A DNA stretch of 64,000 bases from Streptomyces aureocirculatus (GTDB lineage: Bacteria; Actinomycetota; Actinomycetes; Streptomycetales; Streptomycetaceae), in NCBI RefSeq assembly GCF_000720475.1, contig NZ_JOAP01000015.1, positions 164,145-228,144 on the forward strand, written 5' to 3'. The notes under the pieces are model-generated. The model did no database searches and had not been told where the DNA came from. It saw nothing but the letters and a program-made list of their open reading frames with translations. The position numbers and the translations under genes were made by a program. This document shows, piece after piece, positions 52,061 to 60,332 of this stretch. Numbering within the stretch: position 1 is the first letter of the stretch; each line of letters opens with the position of its first letter.

Positions 52061-55000
52061 TCAGTCCTCCGCCACCGCGTAGGCCTCCACCGACCACAGC
52101 GAGTACCCGAACCGGGTCGCCCGCCGCTCGCCCTGGACCCGCACGAAGCGGGTGCCCGGCGCGTCCATCCGTACGGACTCACGGCCGCCCCTGCCGTCAC
52201 GGACGACGGCCGCGGTGCGCCACGTCCTGCCGTCCGCCGAGGTCTGGACCCGGTACCTGGCCGCGTACGCGTCCTGCCAGCGCAGCACCACCCGGCCGAG
52301 GCGCACCGGGCCCGGCAGCTCCGCCTGCCACCAGGCGCCGTCGTCGGCGGGCGAGGACCAGCGGGTCGTGGCGTCGCCGTCACGGGCCGCCGCCGCGGGG
52401 AAGTCCTTCGTCTCGTCGCCCGACGACGTCGCCTTCGCGCCGCGCACCAGATCCGGGCCGCCGGTGCGCGGACGGGCCCGCACCGTGAGCCTCCGCGTCG
52501 TCCCGCTCTCCGCGCCCCTGCGGCCCGCACCGAACCGGACGGTGATCCGGTACGACCCCGCGCGCGTGCCCGCCGGGACGGTCACCTCCAGCGGTACGGC
52601 CACGTCGATGCCACGGGGCAGGGTCACCGCCCGCGGGGCGCGCACCCTTACCCCCGCGGGCGCCTCGACGCTCAGCTCGCCCCGTACCTCGCCGGGGCGG
52701 CGCGACCACAGCTTCGCCGTGACCCGCTCGGGGCCGCCGCCGATGTCCGCGTCCACCGCCGCGCGGTCCAGGCCGAACCGGGCGGCGGGCTCGTCGGCGA
52801 ACCACGGCACGACGTGCCGGACCCCGCCGTCCGCCGCGACCACCCGGACGGCGTCGGCACGCACATCGCCCTCCGGCCCGAGGGACGTCTCCGTGAACCC
52901 GGAGGCGGACAGGGGCGCGAGACGGCGCCAGCCCGCGCCGGGCTCGTGCGCCTCCAGGGCGCCCCGGGTGCCGGGGTCGGACAGAGCGGTCACGGCGGCC
53001 AGCGGCCGGGCACCCCGCCACCGCGCGACCAGGCCCTCGCCCCGCACGTCGTGGCGCCGCCCCTTCGAGCTGTCGCCCTGGCCGCGCGTGTCGTCACCGT
53101 GGCCGCGCGCGCCGCCGTCCTCACCGCGCGCGCCGCCGTCCTCACCGCGCACGCTGCCGTCCTCACCGTGCGGGCCGCCGGAACGGCCGTGCGCGTCACC
53201 GTCCTCGCCGCGCGTGCCGCCCCCCGACGTCGCGTGCTCCCCGTCGAGACCCGCCCACTTCTCGTACGCCGATTCCGCGCGCTCCAGGAACGGGTCGAGG
53301 ACGCCCTCGCCGACCGTCACGCGGCCGGGCCTCAGCTCGGCGCGCAGCGTGCGCAGGGTGCGGGCCGCGTGCCAGGCGGCCGGTCCTTCGCCCCGCGCGG
53401 CCGCGTCCAGCATGTCGACGGCCGCGCCGCCCGCCCTGCCGTACCGCGCGAGGCGCTCCGTCCAGGGCCGCACCTCGTCCGCGAGGTCACCGAGCCCGTC
53501 CACCGTGCTGCCGGCCAGCGTCCCCGGCGTGTCCCGCAGCACGCGGAAGGCGTCCCGCAGGGCGTGCGCGGCGTCGGCGGCACGGCGGGGGTCGGTCCTC
53601 GCGCGGGACCGCCAGAACTCCCGCAGGAGCGGGCGCAGATACGCCGACTCCTCGGCGCCGAGCACGGAGGACGCGGCGTTGCCCGCGAGGGCCGCGAGCG
53701 CGGCGCGGGCCTCGGCGTCGCCACCCGCCAGCTCGTCGAGCGCCGCGCCCCAGGACTCCTGGGGCCGGTATCCGCGGGGGTTCCAGGCGAAGTCGGCGGC
53801 CGTGAACAGCGGGATGCGGGACGCCGCGGGCTGCTCCATCGCCTGGGCGAGGAGCGCGGCGGACCCCTGGGCGACCGCGGGCTCCCTGCCCCTGTACGGG
53901 CCGAGGAAGATCCGGTCGGGCGCGAAGTCGTTCACGGGGTAGTTGTCCATCGTGACCAGCGGATGCTCCCCGTACGCCGAACGCGCGACCGCGAGTTCGC
54001 GTCCGGTGATCGTCTTCGGTACGACCCCGACCCCCGTCCACGCCGACTCGACGGCGGGGTCGAGCGCGGCGGCCAGGGCCGCCCGGTAGTCCGTCGCCCC
54101 GTCCTGGAAGAACTCGGTGGGCATCAGGGACAGCGGCCGCGCCCCCGGGTGGCGCGCGGCGAGGTGCCGGGCGACGGCGTTCGCGACCCGCGCCTGGGCC
54201 CGGGCGGCGGCGCGTGGACCCGTACCGAAGGCGTCCGCGTCCCGCCCGCAGTGCCACTCGCTGTAGCTCACGTCCTGGAACTGCAACTGGAACGCCCGCA
54301 CGCCGAGCGCCCACATCGCGTCGACCTTCCGCGTCAGGTCCCTGACGTCCTCGTCCGACGCCAGACACATGGCCTGGCCGGGGGCGACGGCCCAGGCGAG
54401 CGTCACGTGGTTGCGGGCCGCACGCTCGGCGAGCGCGCGGAACGCGGCGCGCTGCGCGGCCGGGTAGGGCTCGCGCCAGCGTGCCTGCCGGTACGGGTCG
54501 TCGCCCGGCGCGTACAGATAGCGGTTCTGCTTCGTGCGCCCCATGAAGTCGAGCTGCGCGAGGCGCTGCCGGTGCGTCCACGGGGTGCCGTAGAACCCCT
54601 CCGTCAGGCCGCGCACCGCCGTCGCCGGCCAGTCGCGGACGCGTACGCCCGGGATCGTGCGGGCCCCGGGGTCGGCGAGCTGCCGCAGCGTCTGCGCGGC
54701 GTGGAACAGGCCGTCCGGGCCGACGCCGTCGAGCGCCACGGTGTCGCGGCCGCCGACCGGGCCCACGGCCAGGCGGTAGCCGCCCGCGGGGAGATCCGCG
54801 CGCGGGCGCTCCCCGAGGGCGCGCAACGCCGCGTCGGCGCCCCCCTCCCCGCCTTCGCTGCTGCGTCCGCCGCTGCCGCTGCCGCTTCCGACGCGGACCA
54901 CCAGGTGACTGCCCGCGGGGAGCGGGGCGGCCGCGGGGACCTCGGTGATCCGGCGGGCCCCGGCGCCGTGGAGCAGGGCGCGCAGGGCTTCGACGGCGTG

Positions 55001-55258
55001 CCGGTCGGAGCCGCCCTCGGTGACGAGGACGACGGTGTCGCCGACGGTGACGGTGTTCCCCGGCCCTGTGGACTCCTGGGACCGCGGCCGTGGCCAGACC
55101 CGGGGGGCCACCCCCGGCCGCTGGTCGTCCGGTGACGTCGCGGGGGCGCCGCCGCCCGGCGGGACCGGCGCGGCGACGGCGCCCGGCGCGGTGCCGAGCG
55201 CGCCCGCGATGACGGTGAGCGCGACGGCGGCCGCGCCCTTCCTGCGCCGGAGCTGCAC
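52061..55258 (-). CDS. secreted GH84-type beta-N-acetylglucosaminidase
   Basis: A 1065-aa secreted enzyme. The signal peptide is RRRKGAAAVALTVIAGALG with cleavage near AVAAP. An N-terminal GH20b-like domain (VVLVTEGGSDRHAVEALRALL) precedes the GH84 barrel: GLTEGFYGTPWTHRQRLAQL near residue 216, TLAWAVAPGQ, AFQLQFQDVSYSEW near 327, TMDNYPVNDF and FTAADFAWNP. The usual catalytic pair is DD in GH84; here the position reads QD (FQDV), keeping the acid. A low-complexity Gly/Asp/Arg linker near residue 680-735 and an F5/8-type C-terminal module (TRWSSPADDGAWWQAELPG) follow, which may bind carbohydrate. It likely removes GlcNAc from glycans outside the cell. Confidence 0.88.
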   Translation of the reverse strand: MQLRRRKGAAAVALTVIAGALGTAPGAVAAPVPPGGGAPATSPDDQRPGVAPRVWPRPRSQESTGPGNTVTVGDTVVLVTEGGSDRHAVEALRALLHGAGARRITEVPAAAPLPAGSHLVVRVGSGSGSGGRSSEGGEGGADAALRALGERPRADLPAGGYRLAVGPVGGRDTVALDGVGPDGLFHAAQTLRQLADPGARTIPGVRVRDWPATAVRGLTEGFYGTPWTHRQRLAQLDFMGRTKQNRYLYAPGDDPYRQARWREPYPAAQRAAFRALAERAARNHVTLAWAVAPGQAMCLASDEDVRDLTRKVDAMWALGVRAFQLQFQDVSYSEWHCGRDADAFGTGPRAAARAQARVANAVARHLAARHPGARPLSLMPTEFFQDGATDYRAALAAALDPAVESAWTGVGVVPKTITGRELAVARSAYGEHPLVTMDNYPVNDFAPDRIFLGPYRGREPAVAQGSAALLAQAMEQPAASRIPLFTAADFAWNPRGYRPQESWGAALDELAGGDAEARAALAALAGNAASSVLGAEESAYLRPLLREFWRSRARTDPRRAADAAHALRDAFRVLRDTPGTLAGSTVDGLGDLADEVRPWTERLARYGRAGGAAVDMLDAAARGEGPAAWHAARTLRTLRAELRPGRVTVGEGVLDPFLERAESAYEKWAGLDGEHATSGGGTRGEDGDAHGRSGGPHGEDGSVRGEDGGARGEDGGARGHGDDTRGQGDSSKGRRHDVRGEGLVARWRGARPLAAVTALSDPGTRGALEAHEPGAGWRRLAPLSASGFTETSLGPEGDVRADAVRVVAADGGVRHVVPWFADEPAARFGLDRAAVDADIGGGPERVTAKLWSRRPGEVRGELSVEAPAGVRVRAPRAVTLPRGIDVAVPLEVTVPAGTRAGSYRITVRFGAGRRGAESGTTRRLTVRARPRTGGPDLVRGAKATSSGDETKDFPAAAARDGDATTRWSSPADDGAWWQAELPGPVRLGRVVLRWQDAYAARYRVQTSADGRTWRTAAVVRDGRGGRESVRMDAPGTRFVRVQGERRATRFGYSLWSVEAYAVAED

Positions 55259-55561
55259 GGGCTCTCCTTGTCACGTGGGGGACGATCACGTGGAGTGGTG
55301 CGTGGTGACGTGGGCCATGGCCACGTGGACGGGTGGGTGAGGGACCCGCCGCCGTCACCGTGGGCGCCTCCCGTGTCACGCACAGCTCCGAAAGCCCACC
55401 ACCCCCATGGGGAACGTGTCAATGCGCGGACGCGCGCCGTCCGGCACTCTGGCCCTTGACCGAGTTTGTGACCAGCGCCACGTTCCCGGACCGTATACGG
55501 ATGCGCCCCACCGCAGTGGGTAGGGCTCCCGCACCGGCATCCGCGACCAAGGAGCAACCCC
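55259..55561. other. divergent promoter region with CACGTG sites
   Basis: No gene over 303 bp between the GH84 gene and the small peptide gene. Three perfect CACGTG palindromes lie at 55272-55277, 55287-55292 and 55322-55327 (and GACGTGGG between), within 60 bp of the GH84 start. The right end has TTGACC near 55456, a possible -35, and the strong RBS AAGGAG before 55562. Promoters are not otherwise clear. Confidence 0.45.
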
Positions 55562-55798
55562 ATGCCCGCCTCCGCGAATCTCCTCCTCTCCGCCCTGTCC
55601 AAACAGGTCTCGCACCCCGACTCCGGCTTCGAGGGATCCTGCTCCTGCGGCTGCCTGGAGCTGCCCCTCACCAGCGAGCCGCCGCTCGCCGACGCCGCCC
55701 CCCTCACCAGCGAGCCGTCCCTGATGGACGCCGCCCCCCTGACCAGCGAGCCCACCTCCATGGGCACGGCCGCGGGCCTGGACCCCATGGGGGTCTAG
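55562..55798 (+). CDS. small Cys-motif peptide with PLTSEP repeats, unknown
   Basis: A 78-aa protein. After LLLSALSKQVSHPDSGFEG comes the cluster SCSCGC, then three copies of a repeat (PLTSEPPLADAA, PLTSEPSLMDAA, PLTSEPTSMGTA). There is no signal peptide or known family. AAGGAG lies 7 nt before ATG 55562, so expression is well supported. The TAG at 55796-55798 is directly followed by the malQ ATG at 55799, so the two are translationally coupled. The cysteine cluster may bind metal; the repeated tail could be a modified-peptide core. I can name no function. Confidence 0.7.
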   Translation: MPASANLLLSALSKQVSHPDSGFEGSCSCGCLELPLTSEPPLADAAPLTSEPSLMDAAPLTSEPTSMGTAAGLDPMGV

Positions 55799-58168
55799 AT
55801 GACCCTTGCCAGGCTGGCCGCCCTGTACGGCGTGGCCACCTCCTACTCCCCGTCCCCGGACCGCACGGTCCAGGCATCCGAGGCCGCGGTCGTGGCGGTC
55901 CTCGCCGCGCTCGACGTCGACGCGAGCACCCCCCAGGCGGTACGGGACGCGGTGGCGGCCCGTGAACGGGCGCTGCGGGAGCGGTTGTTGCCCCCGACCG
56001 TGGTCCTGTGGGCCGACGAGAACCCCACGCCTGAAGGCGCGGGCCCGGCGCCCGGAGGCGCGAATGCCGCGCCCGGAGGTGCGAATGCCGCGCCCGGAGG
56101 TGCGAATGCCGCGCCCGGAGGTGCGAATGCCGCGCCCCGAGGCACGGACGCCGTACCCGGAGGCACGGACGCCGTACCCGGAGGTGCGAATGCCGCGCCC
56201 GGAGGTGCGAATGCCGCGCCCGGAGGCACGGACCCCGACCCCGCCCCCCAGGCCACCCTCACCTCTCTGGCCGCCCTCGACGCCCTCACCACTCTCCCCC
56301 CTGGCACCCGTGTCACCGTCGAGACAGAGACGGGGGACCTCGTCGAGGTCGTCACGCCCGCGCCCGCACAACCGCCCCCGGCCCTCGACCCGCCCCCGGC
56401 CGCCGCCCTGCCCCTGGGAATCCACCGCCTCCGCGCCGTCGCCCCCGACGGCGCCACCGGCGAGGCCCATCTGATCGTCGCCCCGCGCCGGGCGCCCGTG
56501 CCGCCGCCGCGCACGTACGGGTTCCTCGTACAGCTCTACTCCCTCCTGAGCCACCACTCCTGGGGCATGGGCGACCTCGGTGACCTCGCGGAACTCGCCT
56601 CGTGGTCGGGGCGGGCCCTCGGGGCGGGCTTCGTCCAGGTGAACCCGTTGCACTCGGCCGTGCCCAAGCCCCCCGGCGGCGCCGGTGACCCCTCCCCGTA
56701 CCGCCCCTCCTCCCGTCGCTTCCCGGACCCCGTGCACCTGCGCGTCACGGACGTACCGGAGTTCGGCAGGCTGCGGGGCGAGGCCCGCGAACGTGCGGGC
56801 CTGTGCCTGGACCGGGCCGCGGCGCTGCGCAGGGCCGTCCTGCGCGAGGGCGGTCTCATCGACCGGGACGCGGTGTGGGAGCTCAAGTCGGCCGCCCTGG
56901 AACTGATCCGCGACGTGCCGCTCGGGCCGGGCAGGTCCGCGGGCTACAGCGACTTCCTCGCCGAGCGCGGCGAGGCCCTTGAGGACCACGCCACCTGGTG
57001 CGCGCTCGCCGAGCGGTACGGCCCCGACTGGCACACCTGGCCCGCGCCCCTGCGGGACCCGGCGTCCCCCGAGACCGCCCGCGCCCGTAGGGAGGCGATG
57101 GACCGCGTCGACTTCCACGGGCGCCTCGCCTGGCTCACCGACGAGCAGCTCGCCGCCGCCCAGCGGGCCGCGCACGACGCGGGGATGAGCATCGGCCTCA
57201 TCCACGACCTGGCCGTCGGCGTGCATCCGGACGGCGCCGACGCCTGGGCCCAGCAGCGGTACTTCGCCGCGGGCATGTCCGCGGGCGCGCCCCCGGACGC
57301 CTTCAACGAACTCGGGCAGGACTGGGGGCTTCCGCCGTGGCGCCCGGACCGGCTCGCCGCGTCCGGCTACGCCCCGTTCCGCGAACTGCTGCGCGCCACG
57401 CTGCGGCACGCGGGCGCCGTGCGCATCGACCACGTCATGGGCCTCTTCCGGCTCTGGTGGGTGCCGGAGGGACGCACCCCCGTGGAGGGCACCTACGTAC
57501 GCTACGACGCCGAGGCCATGCTGGCCGTCCTCGTCCTGGAGGCGCACCGCGCGGGTGCCCTCGTCATCGGCGAGGACCTCGGCACCGTCGAGCCCGGCGT
57601 GCGGGAGGCGCTGCGCGAGCGCGGGGTGCTCGGCACGTCCGTGCTGTGGTTCGAGCGCGACTGGGAGGGCTCGGGCCTGCCGCTGCCGCCCGCGCGGTGG
57701 CGCGCCGACTGCCTGGCCACGGCGACCACCCACGACCTGCCGTCCACGGCCGCCCGCATGACCGGCGACCATGTGCGCCTGCGCCACGACCTCGGCCTGC
57801 TGACCCGGCCGCAGGCCGCCGAACGCGCCGAGGCCGCCGCCGACGTGCACACATGGCTCGCGCTGCTCTCCCGGCTCGGGATGCTGCCGGGCGGCGCCGG
57901 TGACGAGGAGGACGCGGTCCGGGCCGTGCACCGGTTCCTGCTCGCGACGCCCGCCCGCATGGTCGGGATCTGGCTGCCGGACACCGTCGGCGACCGCCGC
58001 CCGCAGAACCTGCCGGGCACCTGGGACCAGTACCCCAACTGGCGGCTGCCCGTCGCCGACGCCACCGGACGCCCCGTCACCCTGGAGGATCTCGCCGCCG
58101 CGCCGCGCCTGCACGCCCTCATGGAGGTGTTCCACCCGCACCCGGGCCCCGGGGCCCGTACGGACTGA
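55799..58168 (+). CDS. malQ: 4-alpha-glucanotransferase (amylomaltase, GH77)
   Basis: A 789-aa enzyme. It transfers alpha-1,4-glucan segments and releases glucose, in maltose/glycogen use. An N-terminal region of about 230 residues includes a 21-bp repeat coding PGGANAA units. The GH77 barrel shows YGFLVQLYSLLSHHSWGMGDLGDL, QVNPLHSAVPKPP, and the catalytic residues: nucleophile Asp in RIDHVMGLFRLWW (near 543), acid Glu in VIGEDLGTVEPGV (near 590) and Asp in THDLPSTAARMTG (near 644). The repeat tract is unusual for MalQ but lies in a linker. Coupled to the small peptide gene; the ATG directly follows its stop. Confidence 0.92.
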   Translation: MTLARLAALYGVATSYSPSPDRTVQASEAAVVAVLAALDVDASTPQAVRDAVAARERALRERLLPPTVVLWADENPTPEGAGPAPGGANAAPGGANAAPGGANAAPGGANAAPRGTDAVPGGTDAVPGGANAAPGGANAAPGGTDPDPAPQATLTSLAALDALTTLPPGTRVTVETETGDLVEVVTPAPAQPPPALDPPPAAALPLGIHRLRAVAPDGATGEAHLIVAPRRAPVPPPRTYGFLVQLYSLLSHHSWGMGDLGDLAELASWSGRALGAGFVQVNPLHSAVPKPPGGAGDPSPYRPSSRRFPDPVHLRVTDVPEFGRLRGEARERAGLCLDRAAALRRAVLREGGLIDRDAVWELKSAALELIRDVPLGPGRSAGYSDFLAERGEALEDHATWCALAERYGPDWHTWPAPLRDPASPETARARREAMDRVDFHGRLAWLTDEQLAAAQRAAHDAGMSIGLIHDLAVGVHPDGADAWAQQRYFAAGMSAGAPPDAFNELGQDWGLPPWRPDRLAASGYAPFRELLRATLRHAGAVRIDHVMGLFRLWWVPEGRTPVEGTYVRYDAEAMLAVLVLEAHRAGALVIGEDLGTVEPGVREALRERGVLGTSVLWFERDWEGSGLPLPPARWRADCLATATTHDLPSTAARMTGDHVRLRHDLGLLTRPQAAERAEAAADVHTWLALLSRLGMLPGGAGDEEDAVRAVHRFLLATPARMVGIWLPDTVGDRRPQNLPGTWDQYPNWRLPVADATGRPVTLEDLAAAPRLHALMEVFHPHPGPGARTD
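56048..56236. repeat. nine 21-bp tandem repeats in malQ
   Basis: Nine units of GCGCCCGGAGGTGCGAATGC type (21 bp each), in the order 4 Asn-type, 2 Asp-type, 2 Asn-type, 1 Asp-type. They encode APGGAN(A)/APGGTD(A) heptads between the N-terminal domain and the catalytic part. In-frame, so copy change alters linker length only. Confidence 0.95.
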
Positions 58169-58227
58169 GACGCCCCGTACGGCACCCCGGGCGCGCGGCC
58201 CGCGGAGCGGTTCGCTACGTTGGCACC

Positions 58228-58470
58228 GTGGACAAGAAGAACGCCCTGCGCGCCGGTGCCCTGGCTGCCGGTACGACGCTGATGATGCTGCTCATGACGT
58301 CCCCTGCGTCCGCGTCGCTCCACCGCGACGACGGTGACGACCCGGGCTCCGGCCTGAGCGTGATGGAGACGCTCGGCCTGTACGTCGCCGCGCCGATCGT
58401 GCTGTTCCTCGTGATCGCCGGTCTGGTCATGGTGGGCGACAAGTCCCGCAAGCAGCAGAAGCAGGGCTGA
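58228..58470 (+). CDS. small membrane protein, unknown
   Basis: An 80-aa protein. An N-terminal hydrophobic stretch (LAAGTTLMMLLMTSPASAS) looks like a signal peptide or helix. Then come a Asp/Gly-rich loop, a second helix (LGLYVAAPIVLFLVIAGLVMV) and a basic tail DKSRKQQKQG. The topology fits a small anchored membrane protein with a cytoplasmic basic end. GTG 58228 is used. It stands alone between malQ and a strong terminator; no function is suggested. Confidence 0.75.
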   Translation: MDKKNALRAGALAAGTTLMMLLMTSPASASLHRDDGDDPGSGLSVMETLGLYVAAPIVLFLVIAGLVMVGDKSRKQQKQG

Positions 58471-58536
58471 CGACGCCGGTCCGGTTCTTCCGGTCTCCGG
58501 CTTCTTCGGCTCCTTCCGTTCGCCGCTTTTCGTTTT

Positions 58537-58604
58537 CGCCGAGGGCGCTCCCCGGCCGTACGCACGCAGGTGACTGCGTGCGCGGCCGAGGGGCGCCCTC
58601 GGCG
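58537..58604. terminator. strong bidirectional terminator
   Basis: Near-perfect 31-33-bp arms (CGCCGAGGGCGC...ACGCACGCAG and complement) with a 4-nt GTGA loop. It lies between the small membrane gene and the convergent MarR gene (stop at 58610). Confidence 0.9.
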
Positions 58605-58609
58605 TGTTC

Positions 58610-59194
58610 TCAGGCCCCGTCCCCGGGGCGGGTGCCCGCGAGCAGTTTCCGCAGCAGAGCGGCCAGTTGCGCCGTCTCCGCCGCGTCGAGGCCCGCGGCC
58701 TTGAGCGCGGCGCGCTGCTCGTCGAGGCCCGCCGCCACCGCCCGTTCGACCAGGGCCAGGCCCTCCTCGGTCAGCGTCACCTGAAGCGCCCGCCGGTCGT
58801 GCGGGTCGGGGGAGCGGCGGAGCAGCCCGGCCCGCTCCAGCTTGTCGAGCCGCCCGGTCATACCGCCCGTGGTCAGCATCAGCGTGGAGGACAGCCGACG
58901 CGGTGAGAGCGTGTACGGCTCCCCGGAGCGGCGCAGCGTCGCGAGCACGTCGAACTCCCCGCGGGTGGTGCCGAGACGGCGGTACGCCTTCTCGACGCGG
59001 TCACCCATCGCCTGCGTGACGCGGTAGACGCGGCCGAAGACTTCCATGGGGGTGGTCTCCAGGTCCGGCCGGACGGCGGCCCACTGGCCGATGATCGCGT
59101 CGACGGCGTCGGACGTGGCGGCCGTGTTCCCCGCGCCCTCTGGGTCCCCTGCTTCCCCTGTGCCCCTTGCGTCCCTGGCTCCCTCTGTATCCAT
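58610..59194 (-). CDS. MarR-family transcriptional regulator
   Basis: A 194-aa protein with an N-terminal Gly/Ala/Glu-rich extension of about 30 residues. The winged helix is FDVLATLRRSGEPYTLSPRRLSSTLMLTTGGMTGRLDKLERAGLLRR, then DPHDRRALQVTLTEEG, the MarR wing. It is divergent from an EamA exporter gene with two palindromes between, so it most likely represses that gene and itself, released by a small ligand. Confidence 0.93.
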   Translation of the reverse strand: MDTEGARDARGTGEAGDPEGAGNTAATSDAVDAIIGQWAAVRPDLETTPMEVFGRVYRVTQAMGDRVEKAYRRLGTTRGEFDVLATLRRSGEPYTLSPRRLSSTLMLTTGGMTGRLDKLERAGLLRRSPDPHDRRALQVTLTEEGLALVERAVAAGLDEQRAALKAAGLDAAETAQLAALLRKLLAGTRPGDGA

Positions 59195-59222
59195 GGGGAA
59201 AGTATCCGACGTGTTTCACATG

Positions 59223-59272
59223 CTTACAAGTAAGTGGTTTGACAGTAAGTTGCTTAGAGCTAAGCTACTTAC
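59223..59272. promoter_or_regulatory. palindromic operator(s) between marR and the exporter
   Basis: A perfect CTTACAAGTAAG (59223-59234) is followed by GTAAGTTGCTTAGA-GCTAAGCTACTTAC (59245-59272), a 28-bp palindrome with two mismatched pairs. The shared GTAAG/CTTAC half-sites suggest two adjacent binding sites for the MarR protein. Confidence 0.8.
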
Positions 59273-59334
59273 CGCCAAGCCACCCGCTGTCCGCCGCGTC
59301 ATCCCGGCGGGCGCCTGCCCTGGAGTCGTACGTC

Positions 59335-60276
59335 ATGAAGCGCGCCACCGCGATCCTGCTCACCGCCTACGCCCCCCTGACCTGGGGTTCCACCTACGCG
59401 GTCACGACCGAGTTCCTGCCCGCGGACCGGCCCCTGTTCACGGGCCTGATGCGGGCCCTGCCCGCCGGGCTGCTGCTGCTCCTGCTCGCCAGACGACTGC
59501 CGCGGGGGGAGTGGTGGTGGAAGTCCCTTGTCCTCGGGGCGCTGAACATCGGCGCCTTCTTCCCGCTGCTCTTCCTCTCCGCCTACCGACTGCCCGGCGG
59601 CATGGCGGCCGTCGTCGGCTCCGTCGGGCCGCTCTTCGTCGCCGGGCTCTCGGCGCTGCTCCTCGCCGACCGCCCGAGCCCGCGCACCCTGCTCACCGGC
59701 GCCGCGGCGGCGCTCGGCGTCAGCCTCGTCGTCCTCAAGGCGGCCGGGGCGCTCGACGCGGTCGGCCTGCTCGCGGCGGTCGGTTCGACGGCGTCGATGT
59801 CGACCGGAACCGTGCTCACCAAGCGGTGGGGCCGCCCGGACGGCGTGGGCCCGCTGGCGCTCACCGCCTGGCAGTTGACGGCGGGCGGCCTGCTCATCGC
59901 CCCGGTGGCCCTCCTTGTCGAGGGCGCGCCACCCGCCCTCGACGGCCGGAACATCGCGGGCTACGTCTATCTGTCCCTGGCTGGTACGGCGGTCGCGTAC
60001 TGGCTGTGGTTCCGCGGCATCGGCAGCCTCAGCGCGACCCAGGCCAGCCTGCTCGGCCCGCTCTCCCCGCTGACGGCGGCGGTCATCGGCTGGGCGGCGC
60101 TCGGCCAGGCGCTGACGGCGGTGCAAGTGGGCGGGATGGCCTTGGCGTTCGCGGCCACGGTGTTCGGCCAACTGCGCCCGGCACGGCCTGCCACCGACCC
60201 CAAAACGTTCAGCTCAGCTTCAAAGACCGACCGAAAAGATTCGATGGACCTGGAAGGTGAGGCGGTGCGACGGTAG
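59335..60276 (+). CDS. EamA-family (DMT) exporter, first
   Basis: A 313-aa membrane protein with ten predicted helices in two EamA repeats. It begins MKRATAILLTAYAPLTWGSTY, and the second repeat contains VYLSLAGTAVAYWLWFRGIG and ATQASLLGPLSPLTAAVIGW, typical of RhaT/YedA-type permeases. It probably exports a small metabolite or drug, under MarR control. ATG 59335 follows GGAG. The C-terminus has a charged 25-residue tail. Confidence 0.9.
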   Translation: MKRATAILLTAYAPLTWGSTYAVTTEFLPADRPLFTGLMRALPAGLLLLLLARRLPRGEWWWKSLVLGALNIGAFFPLLFLSAYRLPGGMAAVVGSVGPLFVAGLSALLLADRPSPRTLLTGAAAALGVSLVVLKAAGALDAVGLLAAVGSTASMSTGTVLTKRWGRPDGVGPLALTAWQLTAGGLLIAPVALLVEGAPPALDGRNIAGYVYLSLAGTAVAYWLWFRGIGSLSATQASLLGPLSPLTAAVIGWAALGQALTAVQVGGMALAFAATVFGQLRPARPATDPKTFSSASKTDRKDSMDLEGEAVRR

Positions 60277-60332
60277 TCCCGCAGAGATCTTCGAGCCCCT
60301 GGCGCAGACAGGGGGAGAGGCAAGGGGTAGCA

